64,000 nucleotides of DNA from Aquimarina longa SW024 (lineage in GTDB: Bacteria > Bacteroidota > Bacteroidia > Flavobacteriales > Flavobacteriaceae): contig NZ_KQ474100.1 in assembly GCF_001401755.1 (NCBI RefSeq), forward strand, positions 312,884 to 376,883, read 5' to 3'. A program made the position numbers and the translations under genes. How positions within the stretch are numbered: the first letter of the stretch is position 1; the number at the start of each line of letters is the position of its first letter. This document shows positions 9,331 to 18,368 of this stretch, piece after piece. The notes below the pieces were generated by a model. That model saw only the letters and a list, made by a program, of their open reading frames with translations. It had not been told where the DNA came from and did no database searches.

Positions 9331-10005
9331 ATGAAACAACTAAATTGTTTAATCATCGATGATGAACCTATAGCAAGAGAAGGCATTAAAGAGTATTGTA
9401 ATGAGATTTCGTTTTTAAATGTTGTTGCATTATGTAAAAATGTATTACAAGCAAATCATTATCTTGAAAACAATGAAATTGATATCATCTTTTTAGATAT
9501 TAATATGCCAATACTATCTGGTATTGATTGGTTAAAAGACTTAAAAAAATCTCCTTCAATTATTATGACCACTGCATATAAAGAATATGCTTTGCAAAGC
9601 TTTACGTATAATGTTTTAGATTATTTAGTAAAGCCCATTTCTTTTAAACGGTTTTTGCAAGCAGTAAATAAAGTTAACAGTTATTATGGTCATAATGATG
9701 AAAAAAACATACTTTTTTTAAAGAGTGAAAGACAACTTAAAAAGGTAAATATAAAGGATATTCTATTTGCAGAAGCAATGCAAAATTATATCAAAGTAGT
9801 AACATCAAAAGAGACTATAATTACACATATATCTTTAAAGAGTTTTAAAGATCAATTACCCGAAGATAATTTTATTCAAACACACAAATCATATATAGTA
9901 TCAAAATATAAAGTAGATAGAATTGTAGAAAATCAAATTATTATTGATGATTATGAAATTCCTATAAGTGTTCGTTTAAAAAGAAAGGTTTTAAGTAATT
10001 TTTAA
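9331..10005 (+). CDS. LytTR family response regulator
   Basis: The 224-residue protein has a receiver domain (1-120) with the phospho-acceptor Asp in IIFLDINMP (about residue 54), conserved acidic pair IDDEP near the start and Lys in LVKP (about 110). A C-terminal LytTR DNA-binding domain follows (about 130-224: VNIKDILFAEAMQNYIKV, then FIQTHKSYIVS). LytTR proteins bind pairs of 9-bp direct repeats with a period of about 21 bp. Paired by position with the kinase just upstream. Targets are unknown; repeats of this geometry occur at 48.7, 50.1 and 51.7 kb, but nothing in the sequence ties this regulator to them. Confidence 0.9.
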   Translation: MKQLNCLIIDDEPIAREGIKEYCNEISFLNVVALCKNVLQANHYLENNEIDIIFLDINMPILSGIDWLKDLKKSPSIIMTTAYKEYALQSFTYNVLDYLVKPISFKRFLQAVNKVNSYYGHNDEKNILFLKSERQLKKVNIKDILFAEAMQNYIKVVTSKETIITHISLKSFKDQLPEDNFIQTHKSYIVSKYKVDRIVENQIIIDDYEIPISVRLKRKVLSNF

Positions 10006-10084
10006 GTACATATGTTTTTAAGAACTCTTCGAAGCAAATCGCTTAAATAGTTTAATGACCCAAGTTCTAATGGTATAACAACTA

Positions 10085-10260
10085 GAATTTGTACTATAAT
10101 GTTCTGCGTTAATATAACTTTGCTTTGGTAAAAGCTTTTACTAGGACTAATTTTCCTTGATTTTTTTCTTCTAAAAGTTTCTTTAAAAATGTAATGGAAT
10201 ACGCTTTGCCCGAAGCGACGATAGGAGAGAAGTGGCAATGTGTATGGAATGGAAATGTTA
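10085..10260 (+). repeat. Dispersed intergenic repeat, copy A (about 180 bp)
   Basis: This copy contains the shared blocks TTTGTACTATAATGTTCTGC, then CTTTGCTTTGGTAAAAGC, AAGTTTCTTTAAAAATGTAA, and CGCTTTGCCCGAAGCG followed by GATAGGAGAG and GTATGGAATGG. Related copies, all in the same orientation, lie at 14191-14320, 18097-18262 and 21986-22163, with a partial one at 26442-26475. CGCTT-TGCCCG-AAGCG is a short hairpin. The rest of the 10006-10588 interval holds no gene that I can support; two minus-strand open frames over the repeat have no protein-like composition. ATCAAAT-TATG-ATTTGAT at 10503-10520 is a small inverted repeat before the decarboxylase gene. Confidence 0.75.
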
Positions 10261-10588
10261 TAAAAAAAAACAAAAAACATTGAAATATTAAATTTTTGTA
10301 TTTAATTTGTTTTAATAAAGCTTTTATCATAGGAGCTTTTAGCTGAACAAATTGAAACATGTTTATAAGTTCGGTCTTTTGAAAATTAGGAAGTCGTATT
10401 CAAAAGAAGCTTACGGAGTAAGTAACCGAAATTTAAAGCTAACTTCCGTTATAAAAAATATATCTACGCAGTATAAATTGTGTTTTGTCCCCAAAATGCA
10501 ATATCAAATTATGATTTGATTTTAGTTATTAATTCTTTTTAATAGAGCTACATGCTTTCGTATTCTAATAACTTTTATCACATTTATA

Positions 10589-12007
10589 ATGAACACAAAA
10601 TATATTGATTTAGTCAATCAAACTTTTGATTTCCCTCAAGAAGAATTTCTTCTTGATAAAGACCACTTGCGTTTTTATGATGTTGACCTAAATAAATTGG
10701 TGGAAACTTATGGAACACCTTTAAAATTCACATACTTACCTAAAATCTCTGATAATATAAATAAATCAAAGGTATGGTTTGAGAATGCCATTAAAAAGCA
10801 TAATTATGATGGGAACTATAACTATTGCTATTGTACAAAAAGTTCACATTTTAAGCATGTTTTAGATGAGGCTTTAAAAAATGACATACATATTGAAACC
10901 TCTTCGGCTTTTGATATCGATATTGTTGAAACCCTAAAAAGTGAAGGAAAAATTAACAACAATACCTTTATCATAAGCAATGGCTTTAAACGAGCGCAAT
11001 ATGTAACTAATATTGCAAGATTAATAAATAGGGGACATCAAAATTGCATACCAATTATTGATAATTATGAGGAGATTGATTTACTCTCAAATGAAATTCG
11101 TGGAAACTATAATGTAGGCATTCGCATAGCTTCGGAAGAAGAACCAAAATTTGAATTTTATACGTCTCGATTAGGCATAGGATATAAAAATATCATACCT
11201 TTTTACAATAAGCAAGTTAAAGATAACCCGAAAGTTCGGCTTAAAATGCTTCACTTCTTTATCAATACAGGTATTAGAGATAATGCATACTATTGGAATG
11301 AGCTTTTAAAATGCCTTAAAGTTTATACAAGTTTAAAAAAGATATGTCCAACTCTTGACAGTTTAAATATTGGAGGAGGATTTCCTATTAAAAACTCATT
11401 AGCCTTTAATTTTGATTATGAATACATCATAGATGAAATCATTAATCAAATTAAATTAACCTGTGAAGAAGAAGGTGTAGATGTCCCTAATATTTTTACA
11501 GAATTTGGGAATTTTACAGTAGGTGAAAGCGGTGGAGCCATTTATGAGGTCTTGTATCAAAAGCAACAAAATGACAGAGAAAAATGGAATATGATAAACT
11601 CTTCTTTTATCACAACACTCCCAGACACTTGGGCGATTAATAAACGCTTTATCATGTTGCCAATAAATCGTTGGAATGATACTTATGAGCGTGTTCTTCT
11701 TGGAGGATTAACTTGTGATAGTGACGATTATTATAATAGCGAACAACACATGAATGCTATCTATTTACCAAAATATCATAAAGATAAACCATTATACATA
11801 GGGTTTTTTAACATTGGAGCATATCAAGAATCTATAGGCGGTTATGGAGGGTTACAACATTGCTTAATCCCTGCTCCTAAACATATATTAATTGATAAAG
11901 ATGTTCACGGAAATATTTCAACTCAATTATTTAGAGAACAACAAAAAAGTGAAGAATTGCTTGATATTTTAGGCTATGATAAAAACCCTGAAAAGTATAC
12001 AATTTAA
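10589..12007 (+). CDS. speA: Arginine decarboxylase, fold-type III PLP enzyme
   Basis: The 472-residue protein belongs to the alanine-racemase-fold decarboxylases (ornithine/DAP/arginine). Visible are the PLP-lysine region YCTKSSHFKHVL (about residue 90), the glycine loop LNIGGGFPI (about 270), EFGNFTVGESGG (about 310) and the catalytic-Cys motif GGLTCDSDDYY near residue 375. It would convert arginine to agmatine and CO2. The compact form (not the roughly 630-residue proteobacterial SpeA) is the one found in Bacteroidota. The arginine substrate is inferred from the agmatinase gene 45 bp downstream; a diaminopimelate or carboxynorspermidine substrate is less likely in this setting. First gene of a three-gene polyamine operon. 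Confidence 0.8.
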   Translation: MNTKYIDLVNQTFDFPQEEFLLDKDHLRFYDVDLNKLVETYGTPLKFTYLPKISDNINKSKVWFENAIKKHNYDGNYNYCYCTKSSHFKHVLDEALKNDIHIETSSAFDIDIVETLKSEGKINNNTFIISNGFKRAQYVTNIARLINRGHQNCIPIIDNYEEIDLLSNEIRGNYNVGIRIASEEEPKFEFYTSRLGIGYKNIIPFYNKQVKDNPKVRLKMLHFFINTGIRDNAYYWNELLKCLKVYTSLKKICPTLDSLNIGGGFPIKNSLAFNFDYEYIIDEIINQIKLTCEEEGVDVPNIFTEFGNFTVGESGGAIYEVLYQKQQNDREKWNMINSSFITTLPDTWAINKRFIMLPINRWNDTYERVLLGGLTCDSDDYYNSEQHMNAIYLPKYHKDKPLYIGFFNIGAYQESIGGYGGLQHCLIPAPKHILIDKDVHGNISTQLFREQQKSEELLDILGYDKNPEKYTI

Positions 12008-12052
12008 AAAATTAAATACAAATGCTGAATTACAATTAGCAAATAAATAAAA

Positions 12053-12991
12053 ATGAAAATAAAAACTTACGCCGAAATACCTGAAGAATTCTCAAAATTA
12101 GAACAAGCAAAGATTGTATTAATTCCTGTTCCTTATGATGGTACAAGCACATGGCAAAAAGGAGCAGACAAAGGACCTAAAGCATTTCTAGAAGCTTCAG
12201 AAAACATGGAGCTCTTCGATATAGAAACTGATTCAGAAGTTTATAAACAAGGTATTTACTTGACAGATGCAGTAAATGAAAACACCTCTCCAGAAAGTAT
12301 GGTGGATGCTGTACATGAAGTCACAAAAAAATACATTAAGAAAAATAAGTTTGTTACCATTTTTGGAGGTGAGCATTCTATTTCAATTGGAACTATTAGA
12401 GCATTTAATGAAATGTTTCCAAGTTTAACAGTTTTACATATTGATGCCCATGCCGATTTACGTAAAAGTTATGATGGCAGTTCTTTTAATCATGCCTGTG
12501 CTGTTTATGAAGCTAGTCAGAATACTAATTTAATTCAAGTAGGAATTCGTTCTATGGACATAAAAGAGAAATCTGTTATGAATGTAGACAAAACTTATTT
12601 TGCTCACGAAATGGCAATAGATGATTCTTGGATGGATTCTGCTATTGACCAAATGACAGATAATGTGTTTATAACTTTTGATTTGGATGCTTTTGACCCT
12701 TCAATACTACCAAGTACAGGTACACCTGAACCTGGGGGCTTACTTTGGTATGAAACATTAGATTTCTTGAAACAGGTATTTAAGGAGAAAAACGTAGTTG
12801 GTTTTGACATTGTTGAATTATGTCCTAATGAAATTGATAAATCTTCAGATTTTCTTGCGGCTAAATTGTATTACAAAATGTTAAGTTATAAGTTTCAAAA
12901 GGATGCAACAGAAGACGATTATGACAATGCTTATAGTAAGAAACTACTAAATAATAATTTATCAAAATTTAAAGAAGAAGATGATTACTAA
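12053..12991 (+). CDS. speB: Agmatinase (ureohydrolase family)
   Basis: The 312-residue protein has the arginase/agmatinase Mn2+-binding motifs in order: FGGEHSISIG (about residue 105), LHIDAHADLR (about 130) and FDLDAFDPSILPSTGTPEPG (about 205). It would hydrolyse agmatine to putrescine and urea, taking the product of the decarboxylase encoded just upstream. The C-terminal 30 residues are charged and poorly conserved. Its end overlaps the next gene by 11 bp, so the two are translationally linked. Arginase or formimidoglutamase activity cannot be excluded on motifs alone; the context favours agmatinase. Confidence 0.85.
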   Translation: MKIKTYAEIPEEFSKLEQAKIVLIPVPYDGTSTWQKGADKGPKAFLEASENMELFDIETDSEVYKQGIYLTDAVNENTSPESMVDAVHEVTKKYIKKNKFVTIFGGEHSISIGTIRAFNEMFPSLTVLHIDAHADLRKSYDGSSFNHACAVYEASQNTNLIQVGIRSMDIKEKSVMNVDKTYFAHEMAIDDSWMDSAIDQMTDNVFITFDLDAFDPSILPSTGTPEPGGLLWYETLDFLKQVFKEKNVVGFDIVELCPNEIDKSSDFLAAKLYYKMLSYKFQKDATEDDYDNAYSKKLLNNNLSKFKEEDDY

Positions 12992-13955
12992 AGGAGCAAT
13001 TTCAAACTTTATAGAAACATATTATTTGCATTTTAATTCAGCAACTGTTGTTGATGCTGCTAAATCTTATGAAGAGCAATTAAATAAAGGCTCAAAGATG
13101 TTAGTGTCTTTGGCAGGAGCTATGAGTACAGCAGAAATAGGAAAGATTTTTGCAGAAATGATCCGACAAGATAAAGTGCAAATCATTTCTTGTACTGGAG
13201 CAAATTTAGAAGAAGATATCATGAACTTAGTAGCACATTCTCATTATAAACGCATTCCTAATTATCGTGATTTAACTCCAGAGCAAGAATGGGATTTATT
13301 AGAACAGGGGCTTAATCGTGTTACTGACACCTGTATTCCTGAAGAAGAAGCGTTTAGAAGATTACAACAGCATATTTATAAAATATGGAAAGAGGCAGAT
13401 GATAAAGGAGAGCGTTATCTACCACATGAGTATATGTATAAAATGTTATTATCTGGTGTATTAGAAGAATACTACGAAATAGATTTAAAAGATTCATGGA
13501 TGTATGCAGCAGCAGAAAAGAATCTACCTATAATTTGCCCAGGATGGGAAGATAGTACTATGGGAAATATTTTTGCAAGTTATGTCCTAAAAGGAGAGCT
13601 TAAAGCCAGTACTATGAAATCTGGAATTGAGTATATGACTTTTCTTGCTGATTGGTATTCTGATAATTCGGATAATGGTATAGGATTCTTTCAAATAGGA
13701 GGTGGGATAGCAGGAGATTTTCCAATATGTGTTGTACCAATGCTATATCAAGACATGGAGCGAACAGACACACCGTTTTGGAGTTATTTCTGCCAAATAA
13801 GTGATTCTACAACGAGTTATGGTTCGTATTCTGGAGCAGTTCCAAACGAAAAAATAACTTGGGGAAAATTAGATATTAATACACCAAAGTTCATAATTGA
13901 GAGTGATGCTACAATTGTTGCTCCATTAATATTTGCCTATTTATTAGGTATGTAA
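12981..13955 (+). CDS. Deoxyhypusine synthase-like protein
   Basis: The 324-residue protein matches the deoxyhypusine/homospermidine synthase family: NAD-site segments SLAGAMSTAEIGKI (about residue 43) and SCTGANLEEDI (about 70), then GIGFFQIGGGIAGDFPI (about 235). The C-terminal ITWGKLD (about 298) contains the Lys that in eukaryotic enzymes forms the butylamine-imine intermediate. Bacteria lack eIF5A, so the substrate here is probably a polyamine; transfer of an aminobutyl group to putrescine (homospermidine) is the usual proposal. The order decarboxylase-agmatinase-DHS is a known Bacteroidota arrangement. It overlaps agmatinase by 11 bp. Product assignment is inference. Confidence 0.8.
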   Translation: MITKGAISNFIETYYLHFNSATVVDAAKSYEEQLNKGSKMLVSLAGAMSTAEIGKIFAEMIRQDKVQIISCTGANLEEDIMNLVAHSHYKRIPNYRDLTPEQEWDLLEQGLNRVTDTCIPEEEAFRRLQQHIYKIWKEADDKGERYLPHEYMYKMLLSGVLEEYYEIDLKDSWMYAAAEKNLPIICPGWEDSTMGNIFASYVLKGELKASTMKSGIEYMTFLADWYSDNSDNGIGFFQIGGGIAGDFPICVVPMLYQDMERTDTPFWSYFCQISDSTTSYGSYSGAVPNEKITWGKLDINTPKFIIESDATIVAPLIFAYLLGM

Positions 13956-14124
13956 CTTTAAACTAAAAGGATAAAATAGTTGGCAATTGATTTCTTTAAA
14001 ACTTTACCTTTTTATTATTATTTGGTTAAATATATCTTGGGAGTTAGTTAATAAAAAGAGGTTTAATGTAATGACGGAAATATTTGCAGGGAATGAGAGA
14101 GTTTAGTGAAATACAATGCTTCTG

Positions 14125-14155
14125 GGATATTTTACATAGTATTACATTATGGCTA
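14125..14155 (+). repeat. 31-bp dispersed repeat, first copy
   Basis: A 31-bp stretch beginning GGATATTTTACATAGTATTA is found again at 26293-26323 with one difference. It carries on the minus strand the 11-mer TATGTAAAATA that recurs through the accessory region. Confidence 0.75.
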
Positions 14156-14190
14156 TCAAATGGATAAACCACTCTTATTAACTAAACACT

Positions 14191-14320
14191 ACATTTGTAC
14201 TATAATGTTCTGCGTTATGTCACTTTACTTTGGTAAAAGCTTTTACTAATACTAATTTTCTTTTATTTTTTCTTCTCAAATGTTTCTTTAAAAGTGTAAT
14301 GTGTGTGAAATGGAATACTA
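14191..14320 (+). repeat. Dispersed intergenic repeat, copy B (shorter)
   Basis: This copy shares ACATTTGTACTATAATGTTC, GCGTTATGTCACTTT, CTTTGGTAAAAGCTTTTACT and the GTTTCTTTAAAAGTGTAATG block with copy A. It lacks the CGCTTTGCCCGAAGCG block, going straight to GTGTGTGAAATGGAATA. It lies between the polyamine operon and the kelch lipoprotein gene. I see no gene in 13956-14457. Confidence 0.7.
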
Positions 14321-14428
14321 CCTAAAAATTCTTTTGAAATGATAGTAACAAATTAGTCTTTAAAGACATCTATAAGTACTAGTTATTTTTATGATTGAAA
14401 TATTTTCAAACTTAAAATAAAAATATAG

Positions 14429-14436
14429 TAGTTTTG
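14429..14436 (+). promoter_or_regulatory. Candidate -7 element (TAGTTTTG) for the IPT/kelch lipoprotein
   Basis: TAGTTTTG fits TAnnTTTG and lies 21 bp before the ATG at 14458. No good TTG element at the expected distance was found. Confidence 0.35.
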
Positions 14437-14457
14437 TTCTCTCAAAATAAATGAAAT

Positions 14458-17277
14458 ATGTTGAAAAAAGTACTTTCCATTTTTTTACTTATCAGTTTTT
14501 TTACTTTTATTATTGTTTCTTGTAATGAAGATGATGAACAAGTTAGTATTCAAGAATTAATGATTTCATCTTTCGAAATTGTTAGTAATGAAAAGAATGG
14601 TGTTATTACCAGAACAAAAATTTCATCAGAAATTTTAGCGGAATATGACATTACTGATCATGGTGTTATTTGGTTAGACAAAAATACTTTGATAGATAAA
14701 CTTCAACTAGGAAAACTTGAGAATTTTTTTTTTGAGGCAACTTTATACAATGGATTAATTAAAGGGCAAACATATTTTGTATATCCATATTTAAGAACTG
14801 AGTTTGGAACAATTTATGGAGATACATTAAGTTTTAAAAGTAACGTAGAAATTGATGTTTCAATTACGGGTTTATCACCAAGAAATGGTTTTATACGTGA
14901 TACTATTGTTATTATAGGTAAAAATTTTTGTACTTCTTCCTTTAATAACTCTAATAGCTTTTTACTAGATGAATCATATCATGAGGTAATATTTGAATCT
15001 GACTCATTGATCAAAACTGTAGTTAGCCCTTATTTGAAAGCCTCTGAATTGAAACCTTCCTTAAAGAGTTGTGGGATTATTACAAACATTGATGGAGTGT
15101 TTTCGATTGATCTTCCTAAATTGGATTCGATTTCTAATAAAAACTTGTACGTAGGAGAAGAACTAGTTGTATATGGAAAAAATATACATAATAATATAAG
15201 TAAAGTATGGCTTGAAGGAATAGAAACAGAGTTAATAACTACAGATTCAATTACCCTTTTGAAAATTAAAGTTCCTGAAAATTTACCTTCAGGTAAATTA
15301 GATTTTAAGTTACAAGTACTTGATAAAATAATTGAAAAAGAAGATTACTATCAAAGTACTACACCTGTAATAGAAGAAGTAACTCCACGTAGTACGGGTT
15401 TTTTAGATACATTGACTATTAAGGGAAAATTTTTAGATCAACGTAGTGATGTTTTTGAAGTTATCATTGGTAATCAAGTACAAAATATTATCAGCAAAAA
15501 TGATGAAGAAATTAAAGTGATTATTGATCAATTATTTACAGTAGATAATCCAGAATTGATTTTGAATACAGGAACTTTTAGTCTATCAGAACCAATTACT
15601 ATGTTACCTCCTCAAATTTTAAGTTTTGATAAAAAGAAATATCATATAGAAGATAATATTATAATAAAAACAAAGTATTATTTGGGAGATAGAAACACAG
15701 CTAAGATAGGTGATGTAATAGCAAATACAGAAAATGCTTATAGTCAAATTGATTATGATGGTACTTTTAATGTGAATTTAAAGGAATGGCTTAATGTAAA
15801 AAGTTTATATCCAGAGTATAATATAAAATCTCCTGGATTAATCGAAGTATTTATTGAAACAAATTATGGAAGCTCGTCTTTAGATTTTTCTATCTATTCT
15901 CCAGAAATTACAAAAATTAATAAGGCTTCTTTTTTTCATGAAAGCTCGATTGTATTAGAAGGAAATGATTTTGGGTATGATAGAGGATATATAGGTGTTG
16001 GTAAAATTTATATTAATGATATTTTGATTCCCGACCCTGGGATTTCTACATATTCATTACACAATCAAAGAGCTCAAGTTCCAATTCCTAATACACTTTA
16101 TCCGGGTAATCATAAAATAAAAATAATAACTGGAGGTCAAGAAAGTAATGAGGTTAGTTTTACAATTAAATCATTGTCAGCTAATGATTTGAATCCTAAA
16201 GTTGGAACACGAAAGGATACATATATTATAGAAGGTAGTAACTTAGAAGATACCTATTCATATATAATTAAAGCGAACGGTCATTATTGTGATAAATTAA
16301 ATGCTACACAAAATCAAGTAAAATTCAGACTACCGCAAAGTATTGAATTGGATCCAACAACAACAATAACAATAGAATATGGTCCACAGGTTATTAATGT
16401 AGGAACTATTAATATAATAGAACCATATGAAAGAATACCTGAATATCAATTTAGTCTAGCAGACTATCATTTGGGTAGTTTTGGATTTGAATATAATGGA
16501 ATGTTTCATTACATTAATAGACATGGAATTTATAGACTAAATAACAATTCTTATATCTGGGATAAAATTGAAAATAACGTACCTTCGGATTTGAGTTTTT
16601 CAAATGGTAAAATAAATCCTCCTATTATAAATAATAAGTTGTTTATATATGCTGTAAATAATACTTTTAAAACGTATGATTTAATAACCCAAACTTGGGA
16701 GTCTAAAGGACTTGATATTGAAGCGGGTCTATTTATTAACCGAGCTGTTGCCATTGATAATAATAATTTAATATTAGCATTAAGTGAAGAAAACTTTGGA
16801 AGTACCTCTTTCTATAAATATAACCTAAATACAGATCAAAAAGAACAGATATCTTCACCTCCCAATTTTGAAATAAATGCGGGAAATGCATATTTCTTCA
16901 TATTTTATTCAAGTGGAGATAAAGTCTATTTAAGTTCTCCAAATTTTAATGTAATGGTTTATAATACAATTACAAATGTTTGGACAGACATAGGTCATCC
17001 TAAATCAAGTAACTTTTTCTATGATATGAACCTTTATGAATACAATAATGTTTTGTATTTCAGCGGTGGTCAAGGAAATATACGAGAAGAACGAGGACTA
17101 TTCACATATGATATACAAACCAAACAGTGGGAAGAAAAAACACCTATGTTAAATGTAATGAGAAATCATTTTGTTTTTGGATTAGGACAGGATCTTTATT
17201 TTCTTCTGGGGAATGGTTTATATGGACATGAGAATAAGGAGCTTATGAAATATAATATAGATGTTGATCCAAACTAA
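14458..17277 (+). CDS. Large lipoprotein with IPT/TIG domains and C-terminal kelch-like repeats
   Basis: The 939-residue protein has a lipobox FIIVSC (Cys at residue 22) after a hydrophobic signal, followed by an acidic linker. Residues about 135-640 hold five or six IPT/TIG Ig-like units, recognisable by recurring ITGLSPRNGFIRDTIVIIGKNF-type starts and VEEVTPRSTGFLDTLTIKGKF. Residues about 650-935 are kelch-like, with pairs such as LYFSGGQGN...LFTYDIQTKQWEEKTPM that would form a beta-propeller. Such IPT-kelch lipoproteins are frequent in Bacteroidota and are assumed to act in surface binding. No catalytic motif seen. The gene sits between two copies of the dispersed repeat, with ParDE downstream. 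Confidence 0.8.
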   Translation: MLKKVLSIFLLISFFTFIIVSCNEDDEQVSIQELMISSFEIVSNEKNGVITRTKISSEILAEYDITDHGVIWLDKNTLIDKLQLGKLENFFFEATLYNGLIKGQTYFVYPYLRTEFGTIYGDTLSFKSNVEIDVSITGLSPRNGFIRDTIVIIGKNFCTSSFNNSNSFLLDESYHEVIFESDSLIKTVVSPYLKASELKPSLKSCGIITNIDGVFSIDLPKLDSISNKNLYVGEELVVYGKNIHNNISKVWLEGIETELITTDSITLLKIKVPENLPSGKLDFKLQVLDKIIEKEDYYQSTTPVIEEVTPRSTGFLDTLTIKGKFLDQRSDVFEVIIGNQVQNIISKNDEEIKVIIDQLFTVDNPELILNTGTFSLSEPITMLPPQILSFDKKKYHIEDNIIIKTKYYLGDRNTAKIGDVIANTENAYSQIDYDGTFNVNLKEWLNVKSLYPEYNIKSPGLIEVFIETNYGSSSLDFSIYSPEITKINKASFFHESSIVLEGNDFGYDRGYIGVGKIYINDILIPDPGISTYSLHNQRAQVPIPNTLYPGNHKIKIITGGQESNEVSFTIKSLSANDLNPKVGTRKDTYIIEGSNLEDTYSYIIKANGHYCDKLNATQNQVKFRLPQSIELDPTTTITIEYGPQVINVGTINIIEPYERIPEYQFSLADYHLGSFGFEYNGMFHYINRHGIYRLNNNSYIWDKIENNVPSDLSFSNGKINPPIINNKLFIYAVNNTFKTYDLITQTWESKGLDIEAGLFINRAVAIDNNNLILALSEENFGSTSFYKYNLNTDQKEQISSPPNFEINAGNAYFFIFYSSGDKVYLSSPNFNVMVYNTITNVWTDIGHPKSSNFFYDMNLYEYNNVLYFSGGQGNIREERGLFTYDIQTKQWEEKTPMLNVMRNHFVFGLGQDLYFLLGNGLYGHENKELMKYNIDVDPN

Positions 17278-17400
17278 CTAAAGCAATTTATATTAATCTC
17301 AAAAAATTACAGGAAGCAAGGGAATATGTAAAATGGAAGCATCCACCAATTTGCAACAATACTATTGTATGGAGGAATGGGAATAAATACTAAATACATG
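17278..17400 (+). repeat. Degenerate remnant of the accessory-region repeats
   Basis: TATGTAAAATGGAAGC (17324-17339) resembles TATGTAAAATAGAAGC at 21831, and GGAGGAATGGGAATA (about 17373) resembles the GTGTGGAATGGGAATA tail of the 180-bp repeats. Between the kelch and parD genes I see no coding sequence. This is a weak match and may be partly chance. Confidence 0.35.
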
Positions 17401-17415
17401 AAAATTAGAGCTTTT

Positions 17416-17451
17416 TAATTTTGTAATATTCAATCGAAAAGATTATATTAC
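17416..17451 (+). promoter_or_regulatory. Candidate parDE promoter and operator
   Basis: TAATTTTG (17416-17423) fits the -7 consensus TAnnTTTG. It is overlapped by the inverted repeat GTAATAT (17423-17429) / ATATTAC (17445-17451), a plausible site for the ribbon-helix-helix antitoxin, whose family represses its own operon. Confidence 0.45.
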
Positions 17452-17481
17452 ATCAATAGTATGATTATTTAAACAAAAAAT

Positions 17482-17739
17482 ATGTCTACAATTAGAAAAA
17501 CAATAACATTTACTAAAAAACAAGATAAATGGATAAAGTCACGAATTAAGGCAGGCGAGTTCACAAATGATAGTGAATATCTTCGTGATTTAGTAAGACG
17601 AGATCAGGCAAAAAACGCTAAATTTTCTGCACTAAAAGCAGCTATAACTGAAGGGATGGAAAGTGGTATTAGTGATAAAACTGTTCCAGATATTATGAAA
17701 GAAGTCGAAGAGCGTATGCGAGCAGATGGGCGTTTATAA
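17482..17739 (+). CDS. parD: ParD-like type II antitoxin
   Basis: The 85-residue protein begins with a ribbon-helix-helix DNA-binding domain (TIRKTITFTKKQDKWIKSRI, then GEFTNDSEYLRDLVRRDQ), followed by an acidic C-terminal tail that in this family wraps the toxin. It overlaps the toxin gene by 14 bp, the usual antitoxin-first order. It would neutralise ParE and repress the operon; an inverted repeat at 17423-17451 is a candidate operator. Confidence 0.88.
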   Translation: MSTIRKTITFTKKQDKWIKSRIKAGEFTNDSEYLRDLVRRDQAKNAKFSALKAAITEGMESGISDKTVPDIMKEVEERMRADGRL

Positions 17740-18016
17740 AGTATCAAGAAAGGCAGAGATGGATCTTGTCAAAATGTATGAATATGGTATTGAAATATTT
17801 GGATTAAAACAAGCTAAGGAATACTTATTAGGAATGCATACACTGTTTCAGGTATTAGCCGATAATACTAATCTTGGGCGTGATGCATCAGAATTTATGC
17901 TATCATTAAAGCGATTTTATTATAAATCTCACACTATTTTTTATCTGGCTACAGATATTGATATTTTAATTGTTCGTGTATTAAATCAAAGCATGGATTA
18001 TGAAAAGAATGTATAG
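17726..18016 (+). CDS. parE: ParE/RelE-superfamily toxin
   Basis: The 96-residue protein shows the ParE fold pattern: an N-terminal KVSRKAEMDLVKMYEYGIEIFG helix pair, then a basic beta-sheet with LGRDASEFMLSLKRFYYKSHTIFYLATDIDILIVRVLNQSMD. The sequence RF-YKSH-IFY and the closing R-L-Q-MD are typical of ParE toxins, many of which poison DNA gyrase. It starts inside parD and is intact with no stop or frameshift. A copy of the 180-bp repeat follows 80 bp downstream. The cellular target is not readable from sequence. Confidence 0.88.
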   Translation: MGVYKVSRKAEMDLVKMYEYGIEIFGLKQAKEYLLGMHTLFQVLADNTNLGRDASEFMLSLKRFYYKSHTIFYLATDIDILIVRVLNQSMDYEKNV

Positions 18017-18096
18017 TCTATCCGAATACAATAAAACAATAGTTTTTAAAGTTCAAAGCAATTTTATATAATGTTTTATTATGATTACTTTTTTAT

Positions 18097-18262
18097 CATA
18101 ATGTACTTGCGTTATGTAACTTTGCTTTGGTAAAAGCGAAGTTTATATCTCAAATTTTATTGTTTTTTTTCTTTCTAAAAGTTTCTTTAAAAATGTAATG
18201 GAATACGCTTTGCCCGAAGCGACGATAGGAGAGTAGGGGAATGTGTGTGGAATGGGAATATT
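18097..18262 (+). repeat. Dispersed intergenic repeat, copy C
   Basis: This copy shares ATAATGTACTTGCGTTATGT, ACTTTGCTTTGGTAAAAGC, AGTTTCTTTAAAAATGTAAT, CGCTTTGCCCGAAGCG, GATAGGAGAGTAGGGGAATG and TGTGGAATGGGAATA with copies A and D. ACTTTGCTTT-GGTA-AAAGCGAAGT forms a 10-bp stem with one T-G wobble; copy D has the perfect version. No gene lies in 18017-18368. Confidence 0.75.
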
Positions 18263-18287
18263 TTCCTTATTTCTTAAACATACAAAG

Positions 18288-18324
18288 AAAAGTTAGGTAA
18301 ATTTACCTAACTTTTATATATTTG
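18288..18324 (+). promoter_or_regulatory. 28-bp perfect palindrome operator and promoter of the XRE-ImmA gene
   Basis: Bases 18288-18315 form a perfect 28-bp palindrome (left arm AAAAGTTAGGTAAA, centre GGTAAATTTACC). It directly abuts TATATTTG (18317-18324), a full match to the -7 consensus. The palindrome therefore covers the -33 region, an expected place for autorepression by the helix-turn-helix protein encoded at 18369. Confidence 0.7.
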
Positions 18325-18368
18325 TATCATAATTATACATTTTTAATATGTAAATCCACCTAAAAAAT

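Noticed and set aside
10002..10360. Two minus-strand open frames of 83-92 codons between the LytTR and decarboxylase genes
   Set aside because: They lie across the dispersed repeat, have no recognisable domain or usual composition, and are not matched by equivalent frames in the other repeat copies.
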